Origin: Pseudomonas sp. 102515
GTDB taxonomy: Bacteria > Pseudomonadota > Gammaproteobacteria > Pseudomonadales > Pseudomonadaceae
Assembly (NCBI RefSeq): GCF_031085165.1
Contig: NZ_JAVHTY010000004.1
Span: 372,001-436,000 of the forward strand
Reading direction: 5' to 3'
Length of the DNA: 64,000 nucleotides
Part shown: positions 38,352 to 47,067 of the stretch, piece by piece
Layout: each line of letters begins with the position of its first letter
How positions within the stretch are numbered: the first letter of the stretch is position 1
Made by a program: the position numbers and the translations under genes
The notes under the pieces: model-generated
The model's database searches: none
Seen by the model: only the letters and a program-made list of their open reading frames with translations
Told to the model about the DNA's origin: nothing

Positions 38352-38846
38352 TCAGGCGCCGTGGCCGTGCTCGAGCACCTCGTCCACCAGCTGCTCGGGC
38401 GCCTTGCGCACGTCCAGCACCTGGGCTTCCAGGTGATCCGGCGCCTCCAGGGTGTCGAGCTGGCTCTGCAGGAGCTTGGGATCGAAGAAATGCCCGCGGC
38501 GACTGCCGATGCGTTCGGCCAGGAGCTCCGGTGAGCCCTTGAGGAACAGCAGCCGGACGCCTTCCAGGCCGTTCAGAAGGCGGTCGCGATAGACCTTCTT
38601 CAGCGCCGAGCAGGCGAACACCCGGGTGGTGCCTTCGGCCTGCGCCTGTTGCATGGCGTCGTGGATGGCATCCAGCCAGGGCCAGCGATCTTCGTCGGTG
38701 AGGGCGACGCCCTGGGCCATCTTGTCCTTGTTGGCCTGGCTGTGAAAGGTGTCGGCATCGTCGAAACGGCAGTCCAGCCGGCTGGCCAGGAGTTCGCCCA
38801 GGGTGGTCTTGCCACTGCCCGAGACGCCCATTATCAGATAGATCAT
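38352..38846 (-). CDS. gntK: Gluconokinase
   Basis: The 164-residue P-loop kinase has Walker A GVSGSGKT at the N-terminus (MIYLIMGVSGSGKTTLGELL), the family motif DDADTFHSQANKDKMAQG and DRWPWLDAI, and CSALKKVYRD, all typical of the GntK/IdnK family. It phosphorylates gluconate to 6-phosphogluconate for the Entner-Doudoroff and pentose phosphate routes. GGAG lies 8 nt before the ATG. It is convergent with thyA (17 bp between ends). No gluconate transporter or regulator is beside it. Confidence 0.95.
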   Translation of the reverse strand: MIYLIMGVSGSGKTTLGELLASRLDCRFDDADTFHSQANKDKMAQGVALTDEDRWPWLDAIHDAMQQAQAEGTTRVFACSALKKVYRDRLLNGLEGVRLLFLKGSPELLAERIGSRRGHFFDPKLLQSQLDTLEAPDHLEAQVLDVRKAPEQLVDEVLEHGHGA

Positions 38847-38887
38847 CGTCGTCGCTCCGCGTGAGGATTCGCCTCGCTATAGAGTGT

Positions 38888-39751
38888 CTAGAGCGGCGTT
38901 TGCTCCGGGGTCAGCCGGCTGCTCCAGGTGGCGCCGATGGACGCGACGATGATGCAGGCGAGGGCGAACCACTGGGCGACGCCCAGGATCTCGCCGAGGA
39001 ATACCCAGCCGGAGAGGGCGCCCAGCGCCGGTTCCAGACTCATCAGGGTACCGAAGGTGGCGGCCGGCAGGCGGGTCAGGACGACCATTTCCAGGGCATA
39101 GGGAATGGCCGTGGACATCAGCGCCAGGACCAGCGCCAGCGGCCAGATTTCCGGCTGCAAGAGAGTGCTGCCGCTGTGGGCGATGCCGATGGGCAGCACG
39201 ACCAAGGCGGCGATGCTGGCGCCGAAAGCCACCGTGCCGGTACCGTGGACCGCGCCGGCGCGCTTGCCCAGGACGATGTAGATCGCCCAGCAGGCGCCAG
39301 CACCCAGGGCCAGGGTGGTGCCCAGTGGATCCAGTGCCGAGGCGTTGTGGCCGAAGGGCAGGAGCACGGCCAGGCCGGCCACCACCAGTACGATCCACAG
39401 TAGGTCCAGCCAGCGGCGCAGGGCGCACAGCGCCACCACCAGCGGGCCGACGAATTCCAGGCCGACGGCGATGCCGATCGGCAGCCGTTGCATGGCCAGG
39501 TAGATGGTCAGGTTCATCACGCCCATGGCGACGCCATAGCCCAGCAGGCTGCCCAGCGCCGCGCGGCGAAAGTTGCGCCAGGGGCGCAGCACGATCAGCA
39601 GGACCAGGGCCGCGAAGATCAGCCTAAGGGTGGTGACGCCCACCGGATCGAGACGCAGGAACAGGGTCTTGGCCAGGCTGGCGCTGGTCTGGATCGAGGT
39701 CATGGCGACCAGCAGCAGGGCGACGGCGAACAGCGGAGAGCGGGCAGACAT
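38888..39751 (-). CDS. EamA/DMT family transporter (RhtA-like)
   Basis: From the ATG at 39751 the protein is 287 residues with ten predicted TM helices in two EamA repeats (TLRLIFAALVLLIVLRPWRN in the first; EPALGALSGWVFLGEILG in the second). It is closest to RhtA, the threonine/homoserine exporter, by the segment GVMNLTIYLAMQRLPIGIAV and overall length. The substrate is therefore probably an amino acid or metabolite. A start 13 codons upstream is possible. It precedes gntK on the same strand by 41 bp and might be co-transcribed. Confidence 0.85.
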   Translation of the reverse strand: MSARSPLFAVALLLVAMTSIQTSASLAKTLFLRLDPVGVTTLRLIFAALVLLIVLRPWRNFRRAALGSLLGYGVAMGVMNLTIYLAMQRLPIGIAVGLEFVGPLVVALCALRRWLDLLWIVLVVAGLAVLLPFGHNASALDPLGTTLALGAGACWAIYIVLGKRAGAVHGTGTVAFGASIAALVVLPIGIAHSGSTLLQPEIWPLALVLALMSTAIPYALEMVVLTRLPAATFGTLMSLEPALGALSGWVFLGEILGVAQWFALACIIVASIGATWSSRLTPEQTPL

Positions 39752-39820
39752 CGACAAGGCTCGACTAGCGGGCCCGCCAGCATAGGTCATCCTGTCAGGG
39801 TCGCAAGGTTGGCTGCGACC

Positions 39821-40165
39821 TCAACGTGTTTTCGAGCGCAGCAGCAGCGATTCGGCGCTTTCGCGATTTTCCCGGACCTGCTCGATGAAGCGCTGCTGCT
39901 CTTCGCGCTGGGCCACCTGCACGCATTGCGCGTAGCCCGCATCCCACCCTTGCTGGTAGGGCTTTTCCGCGGCGAAGCGGCGGGCGTCCTTGTGCTCGTA
40001 ACCGATGCCATTGACCGCCTGCTTGCCGGTCTGGCAACCGTCGCTGAAGCCGTCGGCATAGGCCGGGGGGTAGCCCTTGGCGATCAACTGGTCGTGGTAA
40101 CTGGTGCAAGCCGCGAGACTGGCCAGCAGGACGCACAACGGAGCGAGACGACGAGAGACAGCCAT
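39821..40165 (-). CDS. Hypothetical lipoprotein, 114 aa
   Basis: The protein opens MAVSRRLAPLCVLLASLAAC, a lipoprotein signal with lipobox LAAC, and the ATG at 40165 has GAGGAGG nearby. The mature part contains SYHDQLIAKGYPPAYADGF and DGCQTGKQAV plus YQQGWDAGYAQC, repeated Gly/Tyr/Cys patterns also found in small Pseudomonas lipoproteins. The second and third cysteines could form a disulfide. It lies alone, divergent from the Lon-like protease gene. Function unknown. Confidence 0.8.
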   Translation of the reverse strand: MAVSRRLAPLCVLLASLAACTSYHDQLIAKGYPPAYADGFSDGCQTGKQAVNGIGYEHKDARRFAAEKPYQQGWDAGYAQCVQVAQREEQQRFIEQVRENRESAESLLLRSKTR

Positions 40166-40394
40166 GGGAGCCTCCTCACGGGATACTACGTCTGATCCCT
40201 ATGGAGAGAGCTTAGTTGGCGTCTAGTGAGAATTTCGTCAAAAAACGCGCGCGTTGAAAAATACCGACGGACGTCATGGCGAGCCATTCGAACCGCTGCG
40301 CTTAAATATGCGGCGGAGCGCCGCTTGCCTTGCTTCGGCTGTCATCCCGGTCGCAGAATGCGGGCACTGCTTGCATGCCTGACAAGGATTTACG

Positions 40395-42839
40395 ATGCAC
40401 GATCCCGTCGCAGCCGGTCTCCGGCTCGCCCCTGATGAGCTGACCCGCCCCTTCGCCCCCGAACAGTTTTCCTTCGCCGATACCGATCAGCTCGAGCCCT
40501 TTCGCGGCATCCTGGGTCAGGAACGCGCGGTGGAGGCCCTGCAGTTCGGCGTGGCCATGCCGCGGCCCGGCTACAACGTCTTTGTCATGGGCGAGCCGGG
40601 CACCGGTCGTTTCTCCTTCGTCCAGCGCTATCTCAAGGCCGAAGCCAAGCGCCAGCCGACGCCCAACGACTGGGTGTACCTGAATCACTTCGAAGAGCCC
40701 CGGGCGCCAAGCGTGCTGGAGCTGCCACCCGGCGAGGGCGAGGCCTTCGTGGCTGACATGGCCCATTTCATCGACAACCTGCTGGCCACCTTCCCGGCGG
40801 TATTCGAGCATCCGGCCTTCCAGCAGAAGAAGAGCGCCATCGAGCGCGCCTTCAACCAGCGCTATGACCAGGCGCTGGACGTGGTGGAAAAGCTTGCCCT
40901 GGAAAAGGAGATCGCCCTCTACCGCGACGCCAACAACGTCGCCTTCACTCCGATGAAGGAAGGCAAGGCGCTGGATGAAGCCGAATTCGCCCAGTTGCCC
41001 GAGGCCGAGCGCGAGCGGTTCCACGCCGACATCTCCAGCCTTGAAGAGCGCCTCAACGAAGAGCTGGCCAGCCTGCCGCAGTGGCGGCGCGAGTCGAGCA
41101 ACCAGCTGCGTGCCCTGAATGAAGACACCATCATCCAGGCCCTGCAGCCGCTGCTGGCGCCGCTGTCGGAGAAGTACAACGACAACCCCGGGGTCTGCGC
41201 CTATCTGCAGGCCATGCAGGTGGATCTGCTCAAGACGGTGGTCGAGCAGCTGGCCGACGACGCCAAGCCCGACATGCAGCGGCGCAAGGAACTGCGCGAG
41301 CAGTACGAGCCCAATCTGATCATCGGCCACCACGTCACCGGTGGTGCCCCGGTGGTGTTCGAGTCCCATCCGACCTACGACAACCTCTTCGGTCGTATCG
41401 AATACCAGTCCGACCAGGGCGCGCTCTACACCAACTATCGCCAGCTGCGCCCCGGCGCGCTGCACCGCGCCAATGGCGGCTTCCTCATCGTCGAGGCGGA
41501 CAAGCTGCTGACCGAGCCCTTCGTCTGGGATGCACTCAAGCGCGCCCTGCATTCGCGTCAGCTGAAGATGGAATCGCCGCTGGCCGAGCTGGGGCGTCTC
41601 ACCGCCATGAGCCTGGCGCCGCAGCAGATCCCGCTGCAGCTCAAGGTCATCATCATCGGCTCGCGCAACATCTACTACACCCTGCAGGAGCTGGATTCGG
41701 ACTTCCAGGAGATGTTCCGGGTGCTGGTGGACTTCGATGAAGAGCTGCCGCTGCGTGACGAAAGCCTCGAGCAGTTCGCCCAGTTGCTCAAGACGCGAAC
41801 CTCGGAGGAGGGCATGGCGCCCCTGACCTCCGCGGCCGTGGCGCGGCTGGCCACCTACAGCGCGCGGCTGGCCGAGCACCAGGGACGGCTGTCGGCGCGT
41901 ATCGGCGATCTGTTCCAGCTGGTCAGCGAAGCCGACTTCATCCGCCACCTGGCCGGCGACGAGCGTACCGACAAGGGCCATGTCGAGCGCGCGCTAAGGG
42001 CCAAGGAAACCCGCACCGGTCGCGTCTGCGCCCGGGTGCTGGACGACATGCTGACCGGGCTCATCCTCATCGACACCCAGGGCGCCGCGGTGGGCAAGTG
42101 CAACGGCCTCACCGTGCTGGAGGTGGCCGATTCCGCCTTCGGCATGCCGGCGCGCATCTCCGCCACGGTCTACCCGGGCGCCAGCGGTATCCTCGACATC
42201 GAGCGCGAGGTCAGCCTCGGGCAACCCATTCACTCCAAGGGCGTGATGATCCTGACCGGCTACCTGGGCAGTCGCTATGCCCAGGAATTTCCGCTGTCGA
42301 TCTCGGCCAGCATCGCTCTGGAGCAGTCCTATGGCTATGTCGACGGCGACAGCGCCTCCCTCGGCGAGGCCTGCACCCTGATCTCCGCGCTGTCCCGCAC
42401 GCCGCTCAAGCAGTGCTTCGCCATCACCGGCTCCATCAACCAGTTCGGCGAGGTGCAGCCGGTCGGTGGCGTGAACGAGAAGATCGAAGGCTTCTTCCGC
42501 CTTTGCCAGGCCCGCGGTCTGACCGGCGAGCAGGGTGTGATCATCCCGCGTGCCAACGTCACCAACCTGATGCTCGACGAGACCGTGCTGGAAGCGGTAC
42601 GCGAAGGGCTGTTCCATGTCTATGCCGTCCGCCAGGCGGACGAGGCGCTTTCGCTGCTGGTGGGCGAGCCCGCCGGGGCACCGGATGCCAAGGGTCGCTT
42701 CCCCGACGGCAGCGTCAATGCGCGCGTGGTACAGCGTCTCAAGGAAATCGCCGAGCTCGAGCTGGAAGATGAACTGGCCGACAAACTCAGTGATAACTCC
42801 AAGGCAAAAGGGAAAAACAACGAAGCGGAGGAGAACTGA
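40395..42839 (+). CDS. Lon-like ATP-dependent protease (AAA_32/Lon C-terminal domain)
   Basis: This 814-residue protein has an N-terminal AAA-type region and a C-terminal S16 Lon protease domain. The catalytic Ser is in DGDSASLGEACTLISALS and the Lys in GGVNEKIEGFFRLC, the Ser-Lys dyad. Downstream ends KGKNNEAEEN. The nucleotide site reads GEPGTGRFSF, so the usual GK[ST] lysine is replaced by Arg; Walker B is GGFLIVEADKLL. Such LonB-like bacterial proteins (related to E. coli YcbZ and P. aeruginosa AsrA/PA4576) are tied to stress tolerance. AAGGA lies 7 nt before the ATG. P. aeruginosa PA4576 sits in the same neighbourhood. Confidence 0.92.
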   Translation: MHDPVAAGLRLAPDELTRPFAPEQFSFADTDQLEPFRGILGQERAVEALQFGVAMPRPGYNVFVMGEPGTGRFSFVQRYLKAEAKRQPTPNDWVYLNHFEEPRAPSVLELPPGEGEAFVADMAHFIDNLLATFPAVFEHPAFQQKKSAIERAFNQRYDQALDVVEKLALEKEIALYRDANNVAFTPMKEGKALDEAEFAQLPEAERERFHADISSLEERLNEELASLPQWRRESSNQLRALNEDTIIQALQPLLAPLSEKYNDNPGVCAYLQAMQVDLLKTVVEQLADDAKPDMQRRKELREQYEPNLIIGHHVTGGAPVVFESHPTYDNLFGRIEYQSDQGALYTNYRQLRPGALHRANGGFLIVEADKLLTEPFVWDALKRALHSRQLKMESPLAELGRLTAMSLAPQQIPLQLKVIIIGSRNIYYTLQELDSDFQEMFRVLVDFDEELPLRDESLEQFAQLLKTRTSEEGMAPLTSAAVARLATYSARLAEHQGRLSARIGDLFQLVSEADFIRHLAGDERTDKGHVERALRAKETRTGRVCARVLDDMLTGLILIDTQGAAVGKCNGLTVLEVADSAFGMPARISATVYPGASGILDIEREVSLGQPIHSKGVMILTGYLGSRYAQEFPLSISASIALEQSYGYVDGDSASLGEACTLISALSRTPLKQCFAITGSINQFGEVQPVGGVNEKIEGFFRLCQARGLTGEQGVIIPRANVTNLMLDETVLEAVREGLFHVYAVRQADEALSLLVGEPAGAPDAKGRFPDGSVNARVVQRLKEIAELELEDELADKLSDNSKAKGKNNEAEEN

Positions 42840-42911
42840 GCTCCAGGGGGCAGGTCGGATTTTGTACAAGGCGTCGTAGCCCAAGTAGCACGGCGCCCAG
42901 ACCCGCTTGCC

Positions 42912-42951
42912 CCCTGTTGACCAACAGGGTTGTCCACAGCCTTTGTGGATA
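42912..42951 (+). other. Hairpin followed by inverted DnaA-box-like pair
   Basis: CCCTGTTG-AC-CAACAGGG (42912-42929) is a perfect 8-bp hairpin. It is followed by TTGTCCACA (42930-42938) and TGTGGATAC (42944-42952), both 8 of 9 to the DnaA box TTATCCACA, in inverted orientation with a 5-bp gap. There is no T tract. It lies in the 161-bp gap before the next gene. Confidence 0.45.
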
Positions 42952-43000
42952 CCTCTGGCCTAGGACCGGCGAGCATCGAGCGCTTCGAGAGGATGACGCC

Positions 43001-43342
43001 ATGTCCCGCACCATTACCCTGATCCGTCCCTGCCTGGGCCTCGTCACCCGTATCGAATGCGAAATCAAGCCGCTCGGTCAGGAACAGGGCCTCTGGACCC
43101 TGTTGTGCGCCGCCGGCCTGAATGGCCAGCAGCCTACCGCGATCAAGGCCCAGGGGCCTTTCCACGGTCCCAAGGCGGCCGAAGGCGTCATGACCGCCAT
43201 CGCCGAAAACCTGGTGGAGCAGGGCTATATCCAGGTCGAAGAGACCCAGATCTGGCGCCTGCACATGCAGAGCGAATTGCGCAAGATGAACGGCGAACGG
43301 GCCCACCAGCAGGTGCGTTTCCAGGTCGGCCCCGACGCCTGA
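43001..43342 (+). CDS. Conserved hypothetical protein, 113 aa
   Basis: From the ATG at 43001 (AGAGGA upstream) the protein is 113 residues, basic and soluble: LIRPCLGLVTRIECEIKPLG, GFHGPKAAEGVMTAIAENLVEQG-like middle, ending LRKMNGERAHQQVRFQVGPDA. No family or catalytic motif is recognised. By order it corresponds to P. aeruginosa PA4575, beside the YqhA-like gene. The longer reading from 42917 would run through the hairpin and was rejected. Confidence 0.8.
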   Translation: MSRTITLIRPCLGLVTRIECEIKPLGQEQGLWTLLCAAGLNGQQPTAIKAQGPFHGPKAAEGVMTAIAENLVEQGYIQVEETQIWRLHMQSELRKMNGERAHQQVRFQVGPDA

Positions 43343-43422
43343 GTCAGGTACAACCTGCCGCATTGGTCCGCCCGCACCGCCCCGGTATACTCGCCCGGCC
43401 CTGGTAATCCGAGCGAGTCTGC

Positions 43423-43911
43423 ATGGAACGTCTGATCGAAAAAGCCCTTTACGCCTCCCGCTGGCTGCTGGCCCCCATCTATCTGGGTTTGTCCCTGGCC
43501 TTGGTCCTGCTGGCGCTCAAGTTCTTTCAGGAAGTCTTCCACGTCCTGCCGCACATCTTCCAATCCACCGAGGCCGAGCTGATCCTGCTGGTGCTGTCGC
43601 TGATCGACATGGCGCTGGTGGGCGGCCTGCTGGTCATGGTGATGATCTCCGGCTACGAGAACTTCGTGTCCCAGCTGGACATCGACGAAGGCTCGGAAAA
43701 GCTCAGCTGGCTGGGCAAGATGGATTCGGGCTCGCTGAAGAACAAGGTGGCCGCGTCCATCGTCGCCATCTCCTCGATCCACCTGCTGCGCATCTTCATG
43801 GATGCCCAGAACACCAATCCCGAATACCTCAAGTGGTACGTGATCATCCATCTGGTGTTCGTGGTGTCGGCCTTCGCCATGGGCTATCTGGATCGGCTGA
43901 CCAAGCACTGA
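43423..43911 (+). CDS. YqhA/UPF0114 family inner-membrane protein
   Basis: The 162-residue protein has four predicted TM helices (about 12-34, 55-78, 107-125, 137-155). The family segments [20 protein letters not shown] and [26 protein letters not shown] are characteristic of the UPF0114/TIGR00645 group. Function is unknown; it is a conserved integral membrane protein. The gene stands 80 bp after its upstream neighbour on the plus strand, as in P. aeruginosa PA4574. Confidence 0.9.
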   Translation: MERLIEKALYASRWLLAPIYLGLSLALVLLALKFFQEVFHVLPHIFQSTEAELILLVLSLIDMALVGGLLVMVMISGYENFVSQLDIDEGSEKLSWLGKMDSGSLKNKVAASIVAISSIHLLRIFMDAQNTNPEYLKWYVIIHLVFVVSAFAMGYLDRLTKH

Positions 43912-44058
43912 CGGGCCGGGCGGCCACTCGTCCGCCGTTGGCAGCTTTCGTTTACGCTTTGTGGATTGCGCCGCTACGCTTGCTTGTCCTAGGTTGTCGC
44001 ATGCTCACAGCTGCCGATCGACACCACCCCTGGTGTCGATCTCGACCCGGAGGTTTCC

Positions 44059-44364
44059 ATGCAATTGCCGGAATTGACCCAGCGCGCCCAGGCCGGCGAG
44101 GTCCGTGAACTCAATCTGCTGTCCATCGAGGGCGGTTTCTACGTACTCGAGGTACTCACCCAGGACGGTCGCACGCGGCTAACCGGGCGGGATGGCCACT
44201 TCTACCGCCTGGGCTCCGCCGCCCAGGCCCGACGTCTGCTGGCCGACCTGCCGGCACTGCCGTGCTTTCTCATCCAGCACAGCGCCTATGACGAGATGGT
44301 CGGCATGGCGCCACGCTCGGCCGAACCCCTGAAGATCCCGCTGAACTACCGGAACGCCTCTTGA
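44059..44364 (+). CDS. DUF6482 family protein, 101 aa
   Basis: This soluble 101-residue protein starts MQLPELTQRAQAGEVRELNL with GGAGG 5 nt upstream. It has a beta-rich middle (GGFYVLEVLTQDGRTRL, DGHFYRLGSAAQARRLLADL) and conserved PCFLIQHSAYDEMVG. It resembles the small DUF6482 proteins of Pseudomonas. Function unknown. Its stop codon overlaps the TTG start of the photolyase gene, which suggests translational coupling and perhaps a common role. Confidence 0.82.
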   Translation: MQLPELTQRAQAGEVRELNLLSIEGGFYVLEVLTQDGRTRLTGRDGHFYRLGSAAQARRLLADLPALPCFLIQHSAYDEMVGMAPRSAEPLKIPLNYRNAS

Positions 44365-45908
44365 GCGCGGGCGCCGTTCGGCGCCTGCTTCCGGTTCTTG
44401 GCGATCAGCTGTCGCCCCGGCTGGCCTCCCTACGCGATGCCGATCCCGCGCAAGACGTGCTGCTGCTCGCCGAGGTCCAGGAAGAAGCCAGCTACGTCCC
44501 GCACCACCCGCGCAAGATCGCCCTGATCTTCAGCGCCATGCGCCACTTTGCCAGCGAGATGCGCGCGCGTGGCTTCCGGGTCCACTACCGCACCCTGGAT
44601 GAACCAGACAACCAGGGCTCGCTGCCGGCCGAGATCGCTTTCTGGACAAAGGAGACGGGCGCGCGAGGCTCACCTGACCGAGGCCGGCGAATGGCGTCTG
44701 GAACAGCGTTGCGGGGCCTCGATCTGGCAGTGCCTGTGCAATGGCACGGTGACGACCGATTCCTCTGCAGCCGCGGCGCCTTCGCCCGCTGGGCCGGGTC
44801 CCGTACCGAGTTGCGGATGGAGGCCTTCTACCGCGGCATGCGCAGGCGCCACGGGTGGCTGATGGCAGGAGCGGACGAACCCTGTGGAGGGGTCTGGAAT
44901 CTGGACCAGGACAATCGCAAGACCCTGCCTAAAGACCATCCTGTTCCCGAGCCCTTCAGCTGTCCGCCCGATGCCTGTACCCGGGACGTGCTCGATCTGG
45001 TCGGGCAGCGCTTCGCTCACCATTATGGTCGGCTGGACGGCTTCGACTATCCGGTGACCCGTACCGATGCCGCGCGCCTCTGGCAGCACTTTCTGGCATC
45101 GGGCCTGCGCGACTTCGGTAGCTACCAGGACGCCATGGCCCGTGGCGAGCCCTATCTGCATCACGCCCGGATCAGCGCGGCGCTCAATATCGGGCTGCTG
45201 GACCTGCGTCAGCTCTGTGTAGACGTGGACGCTGCCTATCGCGAGGGCAGGGTGCCGCTCAACAGCGCCGAGGGCTTTCTGCGTCAGCTGATCGGCTGGC
45301 GCGAGTACGTCCATGGCGTCTACTGGCTGCGCATGCCCTACTACAGGGAACTCAATGTGCTGGGCAATACCCGGGCGCTGCCAGAGTTCTACTGGACCGG
45401 GACGACCGCCATGGCCTGCATGCGTGAGGCCATCGGCCAGACCCTGGCGCTGGGTTACGCTCACCATATCCAGCGGCTGATGGTCACCGGCAACTTCGCC
45501 CTGCTGGCCGGCATCGCGCCCCAGGCCATCGGTGAGTGGTACCTGGCGGTCTACCTGGATGCCTTCGAGTGGGTCGAGCTGCCCAACACCCAGGCCATGG
45601 TGATGCACGCGGACGGCGGCTATCTGGCGAGCAAACCCTATTGCGCCAGTGGCCAGTACATCCGCCGGCAGTCCGACTACTGCAAGGGCTGTCGCTATCA
45701 GATCGGCGAGGCCCTGGGCGAGCGAGCCTGTCCCTTCAATGCCCTCTACTGGCATTTCCTGATCCGCCATCGCGGGCGCTTCGCCCACTATCCGCGCATG
45801 CTCAATCTCTATCGCAATCTCGATCGTCAGACTCCCGAGCGGCAACAGGCGCTCTGGCAGCGAGGCGAGGCACTGCTGGCGCGTCTCGACGCAGGAGAAT
45901 CCCTATGA
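44361..45908 (+). CDS. Cryptochrome/photolyase family protein (FeS-BCP type), with local frame disturbance
   Basis: The 515-residue protein is a photolyase of the iron-sulfur bacterial group: N-terminal antenna-binding alpha/beta domain ([19 protein letters not shown]) and a C-terminal FAD domain with four Cys near the end ([32 protein letters not shown]) that bind a 4Fe-4S cluster. It is expected to repair UV (6-4) or related lesions using light. TTG at 44361 overlaps the upstream stop. At 44659-44708 the straight frame reads [15 protein letters not shown], but the neighbouring frame reads [15 protein letters not shown], which fits the family; a pair of compensating indels there is likely. 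The stop overlaps the next ATG (CTATGA). Confidence 0.88.
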   Translation: MSAGAVRRLLPVLGDQLSPRLASLRDADPAQDVLLLAEVQEEASYVPHHPRKIALIFSAMRHFASEMRARGFRVHYRTLDEPDNQGSLPAEIAFWTKETGARGSPDRGRRMASGTALRGLDLAVPVQWHGDDRFLCSRGAFARWAGSRTELRMEAFYRGMRRRHGWLMAGADEPCGGVWNLDQDNRKTLPKDHPVPEPFSCPPDACTRDVLDLVGQRFAHHYGRLDGFDYPVTRTDAARLWQHFLASGLRDFGSYQDAMARGEPYLHHARISAALNIGLLDLRQLCVDVDAAYREGRVPLNSAEGFLRQLIGWREYVHGVYWLRMPYYRELNVLGNTRALPEFYWTGTTAMACMREAIGQTLALGYAHHIQRLMVTGNFALLAGIAPQAIGEWYLAVYLDAFEWVELPNTQAMVMHADGGYLASKPYCASGQYIRRQSDYCKGCRYQIGEALGERACPFNALYWHFLIRHRGRFAHYPRMLNLYRNLDRQTPERQQALWQRGEALLARLDAGESL

Positions 45909-46063
45909 AGAAGGGCGATCTGCCCTCCAAGCGCTGTCTGGTCTGCCAGCGGCCCTTCGCCTGGCGCAAGAAGTGGGCGCGCAACTGGGACGAGGTGCGC
46001 TACTGCTCCGAGCGCTGTCGCCGGCAACGTGGCAGTCTGGGCGGCGGCGAGTCGAGTCCCTGA
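45905..46063 (+). CDS. DUF2256 small zinc-binding protein, 52 aa
   Basis: The 52-residue protein begins [20 protein letters not shown] and has a CxxC ... C...C set ([17 protein letters not shown]), with an [15 protein letters not shown] middle. This matches DUF2256, a short zinc-ribbon-like family. Its ATG overlaps the photolyase stop by 4 bases, so it is translated from the same message. DUF2256 genes are often found beside photolyase/cryptochrome genes, which points to a partner or accessory role. The exact function is unknown. Confidence 0.88.
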   Translation: MKKGDLPSKRCLVCQRPFAWRKKWARNWDEVRYCSERCRRQRGSLGGGESSP

Positions 46064-46104
46064 TGTGCTAGGCTCGGCTCCTTTTTGACGATGGAAAGGC
46101 TGCT

Positions 46105-46722
46105 ATGAACGACATCCTGCTCGACACCGACGAAGCCCGCGTCAGCTATGGCATCGGCCGCCAGCTGGGCGATCAGCTGCGCCAGAATCCGGTCCCCGGC
46201 ATGCAGCTGGCGGCCGTGCTCGCCGGTCTCAACGAGGCTTTCGATGGCCAGGATTCCCGGGTGGACGTCGAGTCGCTGAATGCCAGCTTCCGGGTCATCC
46301 GCGAGCGCATGCAGGCGGAAGCCCAGGTCAAGGCCGCCGCTGCCGCCCAGGAAGGCGTCGACTACCTGAAGGCCAATGCCGAGCGCCCTGGCGTCGTGGT
46401 GCTGCCGTCCGGTCTGCAGTACGAGGTGCTCACCCAGGGTGAAGGCGCTACGCCGACCCGCGAAGACCAGGTGCGTACTCACTATCACGGTACCCTCATC
46501 GACGGCAGCGTATTCGACAGCTCCTACCAGCGTGGCCAGCCGGCCGAGTTTCCGGTGGGCGGCGTGATCGCCGGCTGGACCGAAGCCCTGCAACTGATGC
46601 CGGCCGGCAGCAAGTGGCGCCTGCACGTGCCCAGCGAACTGGCCTATGGCGCCCAGGGCGTCGGTGGCATTCCGCCGCACAGCGTGCTGGTGTTCGACGT
46701 CGAGTTGCTCGACGTTCTCTAA
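46105..46722 (+). CDS. fklB: FKBP-type peptidyl-prolyl cis-trans isomerase FklB
   Basis: The 205-residue protein has an N-terminal helical dimerisation region (about 1-90, VSYGIGRQLGDQLRQNPVPG) and a C-terminal FKBP domain (VRTHYHGTLIDGSVFDSSY, GWTEALQLMPAGSKWRLHVP, PPHSVLVFDVELLDVL), as in E. coli FklB (206 residues). It catalyses proline isomerisation during folding. No signal peptide is seen, so it is cytoplasmic. It ends 2 bp before the convergent small gene at 46725. Confidence 0.95.
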   Translation: MNDILLDTDEARVSYGIGRQLGDQLRQNPVPGMQLAAVLAGLNEAFDGQDSRVDVESLNASFRVIRERMQAEAQVKAAAAAQEGVDYLKANAERPGVVVLPSGLQYEVLTQGEGATPTREDQVRTHYHGTLIDGSVFDSSYQRGQPAEFPVGGVIAGWTEALQLMPAGSKWRLHVPSELAYGAQGVGGIPPHSVLVFDVELLDVL

Positions 46723-46724
46723 CG

Positions 46725-46979
46725 CTAGCAGTCCAGGCGCAGCGCTTCGTTTTCCGGACGCAGCGCCAGGGCGTAGCTGAACAGGAAGACCTGACGGATC
46801 TGCTCCTTCACCACCCGCGGTTCGCTGGAGGTGAGGCTGTGCAGATCCAGCTCGCCCAGGTCCTTGAGTTCTTCCAGGGCCGTCTCGTCCAGCTCCGCGC
46901 AGACCTGGCCGGTTTCCCGGTTGAGGATACGCAGATAGGGATGCGGCCGGTCCAGCCAGGCGTCGATCAGATAAGTCAT
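46725..46979 (-). CDS. Conserved hypothetical protein, 84 aa, probable Fur target
   Basis: The 84-residue acidic protein starts MTYLIDAWLDRPHPYLRILN with AGGAG 8 nt upstream. It is soluble, with many Asp/Glu and a single cysteine at the end (EALRLDC). By order it is the P. aeruginosa PA4570 gene, which I recall as strongly induced by iron starvation. A Fur-box-like sequence at 47004-47022 lies 24 bp upstream, consistent with that. Function unknown. Confidence 0.85.
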   Translation of the reverse strand: MTYLIDAWLDRPHPYLRILNRETGQVCAELDETALEELKDLGELDLHSLTSSEPRVVKEQIRQVFLFSYALALRPENEALRLDC

Positions 46980-47003
46980 GGCAAGAGCTCCTGCTGTGCT
47001 ATT

Positions 47004-47022
47004 TATGAGAATAATTCTTATT
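47004..47022 (-). promoter_or_regulatory. Candidate Fur box upstream of the 84-aa gene
   Basis: TATGAGAATAATTCTTATT is a near-palindrome with the GAGAATaATTCTyA core of Fur sites and is unusually AT-rich here. It lies 25 bp upstream of the ATG at 46979, where it would cover the promoter, giving repression by iron. Confidence 0.75.
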
Positions 47023-47067
47023 CACAAAATAGCAAGCCGATTACCTGACTTTTTTAGTCGGACATGA

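Noticed and set aside
40302-41981. Minus-strand open frame of 559 codons
   Set aside because: It mirrors the Lon-like protease gene and has no domain features.
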